Assembly (NCBI GenBank): GCA_910589665.1
Contig: CAJUTR010000005.1
Location: 1-64,000 of the forward strand
Reading direction: 5' to 3'
Source of the DNA: an uncultured Eubacterium sp.
Lineage (GTDB): Bacteria > Bacillota > Clostridia > Lachnospirales > Lachnospiraceae
DNA: 64,000 nt
Of the stretch, positions 1 through 6,297 are shown one piece after another (within the stretch, counting starts at the first letter, position 1; each line of letters begins with the position of its first letter). The notes below the pieces were generated by a model. That model was given only the letters and a program-made list of their open reading frames with translations, did not search any database and was not told where the DNA came from. The position numbers were made by a program, and so were the translations under genes.

Positions 1-150
1 CGGATTTTTACCCTGCTGGAATCAAGATTGAGAACTTGTTTCGCAATTACCTATTGCCATAATAAAACCTCCAAACTGGTACTTACATCTTACACCAGTT
101 TAGAGGTTTACACAAACTTTGGGATAGTCCCGCCCATTCCCCCTCTAATA
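1..150 (-). mobile_element. Possible end of an insertion sequence or other element cut by the window edge
   Basis: Reading the minus strand, a palindromic GGGACTATCCC is followed by AAAGTTTGTGTAAAC, a pattern resembling the ends of IS256-like elements; this resemblance is from memory and is weak. A 17-base inverted repeat with two mismatches (64-80 and 94-110) follows, then a good ribosome site (GGAGG, 68-72) and an ATG at 58-60. The frame from that ATG stops after 12 codons, so any gene here is broken, or very short, or the reading is wrong. The rest lies outside the window. Confidence 0.25.
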
Positions 151-173
151 CTCTTTACATTTCCCCCCGCATC

Positions 174-1421
174 CTACTTAACCACAACTTTCCTCTTTCC
201 CATCCAGTCCTGATCATTCATCGCATCGTCGGCTTCTTCAGTCCACTCTGAATCCCCCCATCCTCCCACCTGAAAATAATAGGTATCTCCGGATTTCAAA
301 TTCTCCACTTTTCTTGAACCCTTATTTATGATTCCCTCCGGCAAATACAGGGCGTGTGACATATCCTTACTGGCAGAATAGCGAATATCAAACCCTTCAT
401 AGCCGGAACATGATCCCGTCGTATCGACCGTGATCATGACCTCGCCCTTCTTCCTGCTCTCCACCGTATATGTCCGGAACCACAGCGCAGCTACCGACGC
501 TTTTTTCCTACCCGGCTCGATTGTGTCAACAAAAAAACCGAGTTTATCGTCGCACCAGCATATAAATTCGTGCCCCTTCTTCTTTACGCAGTCTGGTAAT
601 TTTATCTCTGTTCCAAACTGATAGTACTGAGGTAATATTCCGCACGCCTTTCCTCCGTTTAGATCATAGCAGACCGGTATTTTTGTCCCGACCGCTGATC
701 CGGTATTCCGTGCGGGAATTTTCTTTACTTCCTTTCCATTTACCAGCCAGGTAATACATTTGCCAAACTGGTACATTTCACAGGAAAGCGCGGAATGATT
801 TTCTACCTCTTTCAGGCTGGGGCAACGCCTTATCGCTGACTTATCCCACTGGAGAAGAGAAGACGGAATAACGATTTTTTCAAGCCTGATATCGTCTTCA
901 AACGCATACGCGCCAATCTCCTCCAAGGAATCCGGTAAAAGTGCCTGTTTCAAAAACTGACACCCCTCGAATGCACCTTTCCCGATCTTTTTAAGCCCGT
1001 TCCCGAAAGACACACGTCGCAGATTACTAAATCCCCAGAAAGCCCTCTCTCCTATTTCTTTCACGGAATCTGGCAGAAATATTTCCTGCACATACTCCAT
1101 TCTCGTTCCCGCTAACGAGATTTTTGTGATACCTTCTTTTACAATCAGCGTCCGGATTTGATATTTGTTTTTTTCATCATACTCATACCAGTACTGGTCA
1201 TCAACTTCCTTCCATTCACCATAACCAGACACTTCAAGCGTCTCGTCGTCCACCAGCCTAAAATTAATTTCTTCCCGTTTACCGGAAACTTCTTCTGGCA
1301 CTTTTTCCCTTTCATGGGAAACCGCCGCGGGCTCATCCTCCTTTTTACAGGCGACTACTCCCGCGATGGCAGTCATTATAAGCAAAAACAAGCATATAAA
1401 ACGCTTATGCCAAAACAGCAT
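174..1421 (-). CDS. BspA-type leucine-rich-repeat lipoprotein
   Basis: Predicted cell-surface lipoprotein of about 415 residues. The first possible ATG (1437-1439) is less likely than the ATG at 1419-1421, because AGAGGAGA sits at the right distance before the second one. A hydrophobic N-terminus ends in a lipobox (VVAC, Cys about residue 25), followed by a charged linker. Residues about 90-215 carry BspA/LRR_5-type repeats (pattern LPDSVKEIGERAF, LPDSLEEIGAYAF). Residues about 245-300 look like an InlB-type beta-grasp repeat (YDLNGGK ... FICW), and the C-terminus resembles a fibronectin type III domain (ENLKSGDTYYFQV). Such proteins usually mediate adhesion or host and substrate contact; the ligand cannot be told from sequence. 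It starts 15 bases after the upstream ORF and could be co-transcribed with it. Confidence 0.85.
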   Translation of the reverse strand: MLFWHKRFICLFLLIMTAIAGVVACKKEDEPAAVSHEREKVPEEVSGKREEINFRLVDDETLEVSGYGEWKEVDDQYWYEYDEKNKYQIRTLIVKEGITKISLAGTRMEYVQEIFLPDSVKEIGERAFWGFSNLRRVSFGNGLKKIGKGAFEGCQFLKQALLPDSLEEIGAYAFEDDIRLEKIVIPSSLLQWDKSAIRRCPSLKEVENHSALSCEMYQFGKCITWLVNGKEVKKIPARNTGSAVGTKIPVCYDLNGGKACGILPQYYQFGTEIKLPDCVKKKGHEFICWCDDKLGFFVDTIEPGRKKASVAALWFRTYTVESRKKGEVMITVDTTGSCSGYEGFDIRYSASKDMSHALYLPEGIINKGSRKVENLKSGDTYYFQVGGWGDSEWTEEADDAMNDQDWMGKRKVVVK

Positions 1422-1435
1422 GTGTTCTCCTCTCG

Positions 1436-1816
1436 TCATTTGATTTTTGTAGTAATATCACCAAGATTTATCCTTGAAAGATATTGTCGCCGGATCCCTT
1501 TATTGGTTTTCAAAATTACAAACTCATAACAATCACCGGGCATAATATGACCACCCTCAATTTCACATTTTGCATCCTTTTCATCTTTATCCAGTTTCAT
1601 CTTAATATTATTACGAAAAATTTCGTACTGCAACTCTTTCTTTGCAGAGAACTCATTTCTGGTCACAATCAGTTTGGAAACAGTCACATCTTTATTTTTA
1701 TTTTCGTTGCCACTTGTAATTACAACTTGCCACTTATTCAATCCCATATTAGAAACATCAAATTTCAAAAGGTATACGCAATTACTTTTTTTGTATTTTA
1801 ACAAAATTATTTGCAA
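1436..1816 (-). CDS. Hypothetical protein, possible exported-domain fragment
   Basis: A 126-residue frame beginning with TTG and lacking a clear ribosome site; an internal ATG at 1745-1747 also lacks one. I do not recognise the family. The body alternates short hydrophobic and polar stretches (WQVVITSG, DCYEFVILKTNKG), which suggests a small beta-rich domain. It lies just upstream of the LRR lipoprotein and ends 15 bases before that gene's preferred start. It may be the remnant C-terminus of a larger surface protein, since the start is unconvincing and the upstream DNA holds no long frame. Confidence 0.4.
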   Translation of the reverse strand: MQIILLKYKKSNCVYLLKFDVSNMGLNKWQVVITSGNENKNKDVTVSKLIVTRNEFSAKKELQYEIFRNNIKMKLDKDEKDAKCEIEGGHIMPGDCYEFVILKTNKGIRRQYLSRINLGDITTKIK

Positions 1817-1922
1817 ATTTCAATAGAGCAGTAGTTCTGAATTTTCTCACTCCGGGTTTTATCCCCGAAAAAATAGTGCCAGGGTCAAAAGCTCCCAGCA
1901 CCGTCAAGACATTTTTAATATT

Positions 1923-2019
1923 TTATTTTGAAACCAGTTCCGCACCTACGGCTGAAACACTGTTCCTGCTCGTTTTATTCATGCTGGTAATGGAGTCTGC
2001 TGATTCCATCCACTCTCAT
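1923..2019 (-). other. Tiny ORF pair behind a good promoter
   Basis: An ATG at 2017-2019 follows AGAGGTGAG at good distance and reads 14 codons to TAA. A second frame from the ATG at 2007-2009 reads 28 codons and stops at 1923. The two overlap in different frames, so this may be a single small gene with a frameshift, or a non-coding transcript. No family recognised. The promoter at 2085-2113 points into it. The rest of the 1817-2343 stretch holds only this, the terminator-like repeat at 2194-2262, and nothing else I could support. Confidence 0.25.
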
Positions 2020-2084
2020 GTACTCACCTCTGCCTTATGAAAATATAAACGGAACAAAATAAACCTTTACATTATGATAACTGC

Positions 2085-2113
2085 ATTATACAAAAGTCTT
2101 TCGCAAGACAAAA
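2085..2113 (-). promoter_or_regulatory. Predicted sigma-A promoter for the tiny ORF pair
   Basis: Minus strand: -35 TTTTGT (2108-2113), 17-base spacer, -10 TATAAT (2085-2090). The -10 is perfect, the -35 weak. Confidence 0.45.
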
Positions 2114-2193
2114 GATTTTTCCCCTCATTTGTGTGCTAAATTTCAAAAATCAACACTTTTTACCACGATTTCAAAAAATACGCGCATAAAGAA

Positions 2194-2262
2194 ACCCCTC
2201 GAAAATACTGGACTTTCAAGGGTTTTATAATATCTCTTTTTTGTTTGGAATTATCTCTTCGA
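2194..2262. repeat. Distal copy of the rpsI 3'-end/terminator sequence (attL-like)
   Basis: The 14-base AATTATCTCTTCGA at 2249-2262 is identical to the sequence covering the rpsI stop codon at 4001-4014. To its left (2190-2230) lies a terminator-like hairpin closely resembling the one downstream of rpsI at 3944-3974 (shared GAAAATA and flanking AACCC/GGGTT arms). Similarity decays on the rpsI-coding side of the core. This is the arrangement left by site-specific integration into the 3' end of a gene, so I read it as the displaced end of an integrated element. Confidence 0.6.
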
Positions 2263-2343
2263 TAATTGTGTACCCTTGAAAACAAAGGCTTTTCGGCTAT
2301 ATATGGTGTTACAATAGAGTTACGATTTATATTTAACCGCTAT

Positions 2344-3263
2344 TTACAGACACTTTCTTTTTCTCTGCTCAAGCATAATTTCTACCTGTCTTTTATGCTT
2401 TTCATACTCTGCCTGTAATTCTGCCCTGCGTAAAGCGATATACTCCACCGTAGAAGTAAACCCATGCTCATTGAATTTATTCATACTGTTTCTATATGCC
2501 CCGGCTTCCACAATATCAAATTTTTCTAATAATTCACGCTTTGCCTTGCCTATCCGTAACCGCCGTAGTCCTTTTTCCTTTATCTAGCGTATTCTGTCTA
2601 TTGTTACGCCCTGTTCTCTGGCTACTGCTGCCATTGTCCGATTATTTATGAATATCTCTTTTATTATGCTGTTCTCTCTGTCGGTTGTGTAACGCTCCAC
2701 AATGCCCCATAATCGGCTTTTAGAGTGTTCGGCATACATTTATCTTCAAGACTAAAATCGACTTGTATGGTATCGGAAAGTGTCAAACTGTTATCATCTG
2801 CTAAAGGGATGTCTAAACTGGCTACCCCTTGCATCTGTATTTTCAATTTCGGCAGCAGTCCTACAGATACACGCATTTTATCAGCTATTTCATTATCTGT
2901 TGGCATTCTGCCTAATGCCTGTTCTAACTCCTGTACGATTTTCTTGTAACGTGCTATTTTCTGCCTTATATGGCTCGGTATTCGCACCGTAGAGCCGCAT
3001 TTTTCAAGATACCGCCGTACTGACTGCCTTATCCAGTATTCCGCATAAGTCATAAACCGCACATTTGCAGACGTTTCATAATGCTGTACCGCTTCCCACA
3101 ATCCAAAATAGGATTCTTGCAATAAGTCATCCATAGGCTCATAGGCGATATATGGCTTTATGAATTTCTTAATCAATGGCTGATTGCTTTCATACAGTAA
3201 TTGCATATAATCCGTTACAGAATAACCGTTCCTAATTTCAGAAACAATTTGCTCATTCGTCAT
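2344..3263 (-). pseudogene. Broken mobile-element sigma-70 family factor
   Basis: The first 199 codons encode sigma-70 region 2 (DDLLQESYFGLWEAVQHYE, then FMTYAEYWIRQSVRRYLE) and region 3 (PSHIRQKIARYKKIV ... LGRMPTDNEIADKM). Near 2735 the frame shifts; the continuation in the next frame reads region 4 (RENSIIKEIFINNRTMAAV, AREQGVTIDRIR) but has an in-frame TAG at 2584-2586 where a Gln codon is expected before IKEKGLRRLR, then continues to TAA at 2344. The intact protein would have been about 305 residues. Two independent lesions make this a pseudogene, although the N-terminal 199 codons could still be translated. Sigma factors of this layout are common on Clostridial conjugative elements, in keeping with the surrounding relic. 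Confidence 0.8.
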
Positions 3264-3291
3264 TGCAATGCACCTACCCCTTTGCTATAAT
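3263..3291 (+). promoter_or_regulatory. Predicted promoter of a short rightward transcript
   Basis: -35 TTGCAA (3263-3268), 17-base spacer, -10 TATAAT (3286-3291). It fires away from the sigma pseudogene and overlaps its start codon. Confidence 0.6.
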
Positions 3292-3297
3292 TTGAGT

Positions 3298-3353
3298 AGA
3301 TGCAGGATATAAAGAGAAGTCAGCCCACAAAAGCAACGACTTCTCTTTTATTT
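3298..3353 (+). ncRNA. Candidate small RNA of about 55 nt ending in an intrinsic terminator
   Basis: The predicted start lies just after the promoter at 3263-3291. The transcript would run about 13 bases and then form a perfect 11-bp hairpin (3311-3321 with 3338-3348, arms AAAGAGAAGTC and GACTTCTCTTT) with a 16-base loop, followed by a U-rich tail (TTTTATTTTAT). There is no room for an ORF. Its position, divergent from a mobile-element sigma gene, suggests an element-encoded regulatory RNA, but no target is apparent. Confidence 0.45.
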
Positions 3354-3514
3354 TATCACAAAACCGCCTTTTTGCATATTTTAAAATATTTCAGAATGGC
3401 AGCAGGACTAAGCCTTTTTGAAAATGTCCGACAGAAAAAGGTACTAACTACCCCTATGCGGCGTTTCCCTATAACCCCCCCCCAAAGAACACTTGATAAA
3501 ATTTAATAGGGGAA

Positions 3515-3543
3515 TTGTCACAAAAGAAAGAATATGATAGAAT
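3515..3543 (+). promoter_or_regulatory. Promoter of the holin-like toxin
   Basis: -35 TTGTCA (3515-3520), 17-base spacer, -10 TAGAAT (3538-3543). Predicted start about 3550 leaves an 84-base leader before the toxin start. In that leader CCTCCC (3578-3583) can pair with GGGAGG (3620-3625) of the ribosome site, the kind of self-sequestration seen in type I toxin mRNAs. Confidence 0.65.
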
Positions 3544-3633
3544 ATCGGAGAGGAACAATCGTGTTGCAAGGTGGTAGCCTCCCAAAACTTCATGCCCGGT
3601 ACGCCGGAGTACATAAGAGGGGAGGTGGCGCAA

Positions 3634-3750
3634 ATGACAGCTTTTGAAATCATTTCGATTTTCATAGGTATATTGGCTCTGCTGATTGCCTTTGGTAGTT
3701 TTGTTATAGCGTTGCTTGCCTTTCTCGATAAGAGGAACAAGCGAAAATAA
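3634..3750 (+). CDS. Type I holin-like toxin (Hol_Tox family), 38 residues
   Basis: Short hydrophobic peptide with the family layout: N-terminal MTAFEIIS, one membrane helix (IFIGILALLIAFGSFVIALL) and a basic tail (DKRNKRK). It follows a very strong ribosome site (GGGGAGGTGG). Peptides like this insert in the membrane and depolarise it when over-produced; they are normally silenced by an antisense RNA. Here a convergent transcript from the promoter at 3851-3879 reads into the shared terminator at 3750-3792. Located in the rpsI-linked relic, it is probably the part of the element that selection has kept. The family call rests on size, N-terminal motif, helix, basic tail and RNA architecture. 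Confidence 0.75.
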   Translation: MTAFEIISIFIGILALLIAFGSFVIALLAFLDKRNKRK

Positions 3751-3844
3751 ATAAGCCTACCTTGTTACTTGGCCGGTACAGGTAGGCTTATTATAAGCAT
3801 ATTTTGAGGTCAACCACTTTGTGGGCGATTGTTTCCTCTTTTGT
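3745..3844 (-). ncRNA. Predicted antitoxin RNA of the Hol_Tox module
   Basis: A minus-strand transcript from the promoter at 3851-3879 would be about 100 nt, non-coding, and end at the terminator hairpin it shares with the toxin mRNA, so the two RNAs overlap tail to tail. The first bases of both RNAs are strikingly alike (AGAGGAA..CAATCG in each), as if the two promoters and starts arose by inverted duplication. Tail-to-tail RNAs sharing a terminator are the known layout of Fst/par-type type I systems. Pairing outside the terminator is not obvious. Confidence 0.55.
3750..3792. terminator. Bidirectional terminator shared by toxin and antitoxin transcripts
   Basis: Perfect 12-bp inverted repeat, arms 3750-3761 and 3781-3792 (AATAAGCCTACC / GGTAGGCTTATT), directly after the toxin stop codon. 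On the minus strand it is followed by TTATTTATTTTC. Confidence 0.75.
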
Positions 3845-3850
3845 ATCTAT

Positions 3851-3879
3851 ACTATATCATAATCCCCGGATAAATTCAA
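3851..3879 (-). promoter_or_regulatory. Promoter of the antitoxin RNA
   Basis: Minus strand: -35 TTGAAT (3874-3879), 17-base spacer, -10 TATAGT (3851-3856). Confidence 0.6.
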
Positions 3880-3929
3880 GAATAAGTTCCATTAATGCAA
3901 ACCGTTAGGAAAGTAATAGACTGCCGCCC

Positions 3930-4014
3930 TAGAAAATAAAGAAAACCCCCGAAAATATTGAACTTCCGGGAGTTTTTAAGGCGTTTTGAAATTGTAGTAA
4001 AATTATCTCTTCGA
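3930..4014 (-). terminator. rpsI terminator and attR-like end
   Basis: Hairpin with arms 3944-3951 and 3967-3974 (7 of 8 pairs) followed on the minus strand by TTTTCTTTATTTTC; ends the rplM-rpsI transcript. The 14-base core at 4001-4014 overlapping the rpsI stop is repeated at 2249-2262. Confidence 0.7.
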
Positions 4015-4401
4015 GAACTGCGATGCCCTACGCGCCTTCTTCAAGCCGTATTTCTTACGCTCTTTCATACGCGGATCACGAGTAAGGAATCCAGCCTTCT
4101 TCAATGTAGGCCTGAGGTCAAGGTCATACCTGTTCAGCGCCCTTGCGATGCCGTGACGGATCGCTCCCGCCTGGCCGGTAAAACCGCCGCCCTTTACATT
4201 AACAAGGATGTCAAATTTGTCAACCGTATTCGTTGCTTCCAACGGCTGGCGTACGATGATCTTCAACGTCTCAAGACCAAAATAATCATCCATGTCTTTT
4301 TTATTTATCGTTATTTTACCGCTGCCCGGCATAAGATATACACGCGCAACGCTTGATTTTCTTCTTCCCGTTCCATAATATCTTTCACTAGCCAATGTCA
4401 T
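4003..4401 (-). CDS. rpsI: 30S ribosomal protein S9
   Basis: 132 residues, usual length. The N-terminal RYYGTGRRKSSVARV, the central VKGGGFTGQAGAIRHGIARAL, and the C-terminal KYGLKKARRASQFSKR are the S9 signatures; the basic C-terminal tail reaches the decoding centre of the small subunit. Start ATG 4399-4401 follows AAAGGAGA. It lies 19 bases after rplM, the standard L13-S9 operon. The last codons and the stop are part of a 14-base sequence repeated 1.75 kb away, so the gene's 3' end served as an integration site and was restored by the incoming element. Confidence 0.98.
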   Translation of the reverse strand: MTLASERYYGTGRRKSSVARVYLMPGSGKITINKKDMDDYFGLETLKIIVRQPLEATNTVDKFDILVNVKGGGFTGQAGAIRHGIARALNRYDLDLRPTLKKAGFLTRDPRMKERKKYGLKKARRASQFSKR

Positions 4402-4420
4402 TTTCTCCTTTCAAAGCTCT

Positions 4421-4849
4421 CTAAATTTCCAATGCTTCCGGCTTCTGTGCAGCATGTTTGTGTTCTGGTCCAGCATACACAAACAACTTTTTCAGCATCT
4501 GTCTTCCCAAAGGTCCTTTGGGAAGCATGCCCTTTACTGCATGAGTAATAACATACTCCGGCTTCTTGTTCAACATTTCCTGTAACGTAGCTTCTTTCAT
4601 GCCGCCCACATATTCTGAATGATGATAATAAATCTTCTGATTCAGTTTTTTACCTGTCGTAACGACCTTTTCTGCATTTACAACGATCACATAATCGCCT
4701 GTGTCAATGTGCGGTGTATAAATAGGCTTTTTCTTGCCTCTTAAAATGCTTGCAATCTCGGATGCCATACGACCAAGCGTCTTTCCTTCAGCATCAACGA
4801 CATACCACTTTCTTTCCACATCGGATGGACTTGCCATATAACTTTTCAT
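4421..4849 (-). CDS. rplM: 50S ribosomal protein L13
   Basis: 142 residues, full length. Recognised from WYVVDAEGKTLGRMASEIA, the GDYVIVVNAEKV segment and the HAVKGMLPKGPLGRQ motif. L13 is an early-assembling large-subunit protein and in many bacteria represses its own operon by binding the mRNA leader. Start supported by AGGAGG eight bases upstream. First gene of the rplM-rpsI operon, behind a consensus promoter and a leader of about 150 nt. Confidence 0.98.
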   Translation of the reverse strand: MKSYMASPSDVERKWYVVDAEGKTLGRMASEIASILRGKKKPIYTPHIDTGDYVIVVNAEKVVTTGKKLNQKIYYHHSEYVGGMKEATLQEMLNKKPEYVITHAVKGMLPKGPLGRQMLKKLFVYAGPEHKHAAQKPEALEI

Positions 4850-5003
4850 CCTGGAAACCTCCTAAAAATTATCATTTACTTTGTCCTTGCGAATTCAAAG
4901 AAATCTGTCTGCAATGTCCGGAACAGACGATTCCACAAAAAAATACCGTAACTCTGGCTGCCGGGGCAGGCAATCCAAAGAACTGTGTATTTTCACGTCA
5001 CAG
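4850..5003 (-). promoter_or_regulatory. 5' leader of the rplM-rpsI operon, possible L13-binding autoregulatory RNA
   Basis: About 150 nt separate the predicted start from rplM. Firmicute rplM leaders often carry a structured L13-binding motif (Rfam L13_leader). The middle holds a short GC hairpin (TGCC..GGCA, about 4959-4972), but I could not match the known consensus by eye, so only the leader's presence is firm. Confidence 0.35.
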
Positions 5004-5009
5004 TATCAT

Positions 5010-5038
5010 ATTATATTACATGTTTTTCACCTTGTCAA
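5010..5038 (-). promoter_or_regulatory. Promoter of rplM-rpsI
   Basis: Minus strand: perfect -35 TTGACA (5033-5038), 17-base spacer, perfect -10 TATAAT (5010-5015). Confidence 0.9.
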
Positions 5039-5112
5039 TATAAAATCAGGAAATTTCTTACTGCTCATTTCCTAAAGAAGATCTGTTTTCCTGCTGCTCT
5101 CCGATCCAAGGA

Positions 5113-5751
5113 CTACAACCGGATCCTTTGCACGGGCTGCCTCACTACCGTCCTGAGCCGGCTTACGTCACATCTGCGCGGATCGGAAAGATAAATTTCA
5201 TGATGGCGGCGAACATCCGTAAGGTCCAGCGCATACCCTTCCTGTTCTATATATGTATTCATCGCCGCGATGGTTTTCGGTTCGTCATCATAGGAACCGA
5301 TGTGCATGCACTGTACACACTCGCCCTCGTTATAGGGAAAAAATTCGACACCGCTCAAATCCATATTTTTCTTTTCTGATGCTTCCGCCACCGCCCAGTC
5401 AAAATCCTCTTTTGACACAAAATCTGGTAAACGGATCATGGAAATAAACTCGAAATCTTTTTTTTGGGTATAGTCAATCACCTCTTTCCCTTCCTGCCGC
5501 CAAAGACCCTCCAGCGGCGGCACGACATACTCAAAAAAACCTTTGATCCTGTGCTCACCCTTATAACTCATACGAATCGTGAACGCCACCGCATAAAGCG
5601 ACCCGATCCCTGCTTTATACTCCCCATTCTCATCATTCGGATCTCCTTTGCCACGCACTGCTATGTAATTCATTGGCGGCACCGTTACCATGCCAGGCTT
5701 TTTCGGCGGCAGATAAAATTCCTTGTATTCCTTCTTAAAATCATATGCCAT
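5113..5751 (-). CDS. GyrI-like small-molecule-binding domain protein
   Basis: 212 residues. Carries the GyrI-like/SbmC-type fold: N-terminal PPKKPGMVTVPPMNYIAV, the aromatic FFEYVVPPLEGLW segment and the C-terminal YLSDPRRCDVSRLRTVVRQP that ends most members. Stand-alone relatives bind or hydrolyse hydrophobic toxic compounds, and the domain otherwise serves as ligand sensor of MerR/AraC regulators; no DNA-binding domain is present here. Monocistronic, with its own promoter at 5852-5880. The ribosome site before ATG 5749-5751 is mediocre (TAGGA close to the start, GGAAGGA further away). Confidence 0.85.
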   Translation of the reverse strand: MAYDFKKEYKEFYLPPKKPGMVTVPPMNYIAVRGKGDPNDENGEYKAGIGSLYAVAFTIRMSYKGEHRIKGFFEYVVPPLEGLWRQEGKEVIDYTQKKDFEFISMIRLPDFVSKEDFDWAVAEASEKKNMDLSGVEFFPYNEGECVQCMHIGSYDDEPKTIAAMNTYIEQEGYALDLTDVRRHHEIYLSDPRRCDVSRLRTVVRQPVQRIRL

Positions 5752-5851
5752 TTCCTAATCATATCCTTCCTGTACAGGCTATCTGCAAATCACATGCTGC
5801 GGAACAGCTTCCAGAACCGTACCTCCGCACTCATGTTGTTCACTGACACTC

Positions 5852-5880
5852 ATTCTATCACAACGGGAGATAAATGACAA
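5852..5880 (-). promoter_or_regulatory. Promoter of the GyrI-like gene
   Basis: Minus strand: -35 TTGTCA (5875-5880), 17-base spacer, -10 TAGAAT (5852-5857). The predicted start leaves a leader of about 95 nt. Confidence 0.65.
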
Positions 5881-5976
5881 GAAATGCTGTACCGCGAACC
5901 CCCTAACACCTTAAACATGTCCCACCCTATAAGGCTATGATGTCACAATTATGCTATAAGATCCATGTATCATGCA

Positions 5977-6147
5977 CTAGCGGCCATCGTGCTCAGGATG
6001 ATCCGGATAACCGTTTCCCTGTGCGTCTATCGCCGGATTGTTTCCGGATCCGCTCCTCGATCTATTTTCCTTTTTTTCGGGGCGGCTTGCCTCCCATACG
6101 CCATCCGGAATCGTCCGCACCGGCCGTTGCTGTCTTGCTTCTTTCAT
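5977..6147 (-). CDS. Small hydrophilic hypothetical protein, 56 residues
   Basis: Open frame of 57 codons from ATG 6145-6147 behind a good ribosome site (AAGGAAG at suitable distance) to TAG at 5977. It begins MKEARQQRPVRTIPDGVWE and is rich in Arg, Glu, Gly, Asn and Asp, with no membrane segment. I do not recognise it. It lies alone between yyaL (divergent) and the GyrI-like gene. The start signal makes it plausible; composition and short length make it uncertain. Confidence 0.4.
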   Translation of the reverse strand: MKEARQQRPVRTIPDGVWEASRPEKKENRSRSGSGNNPAIDAQGNGYPDHPEHDGR

Positions 6148-6297
6148 CTTGATCTTCCTTTCTAATTCGCTTTTTCTTTAGTGTAACCATTCGCGCTAGG
6201 ATTATGTTTTTGCATATCATTTTTTCAATTGGAAAACATAATACGGAACAAGAGGCGCATCAAGCCCTGACTACTATGAAAAAACAGGAGTGTTTCC

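Larger units (their letters stand above)
2249..4014. mobile_element. Relic of an integrative element at the rpsI 3' end
   Basis: About 1.75 kb lies between two copies of the rpsI stop-codon region. It contains a decayed sigma-70 gene, a short promoter-terminator transcription unit and a type I toxin-antitoxin module; no integrase, relaxase or transfer gene remains. The 3' end of rpsI is a known target of tyrosine integrases of ICEs and IMEs in Firmicutes. The boundaries are inferred from the 14-base core; the integrase that made them is gone. Confidence 0.55.
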
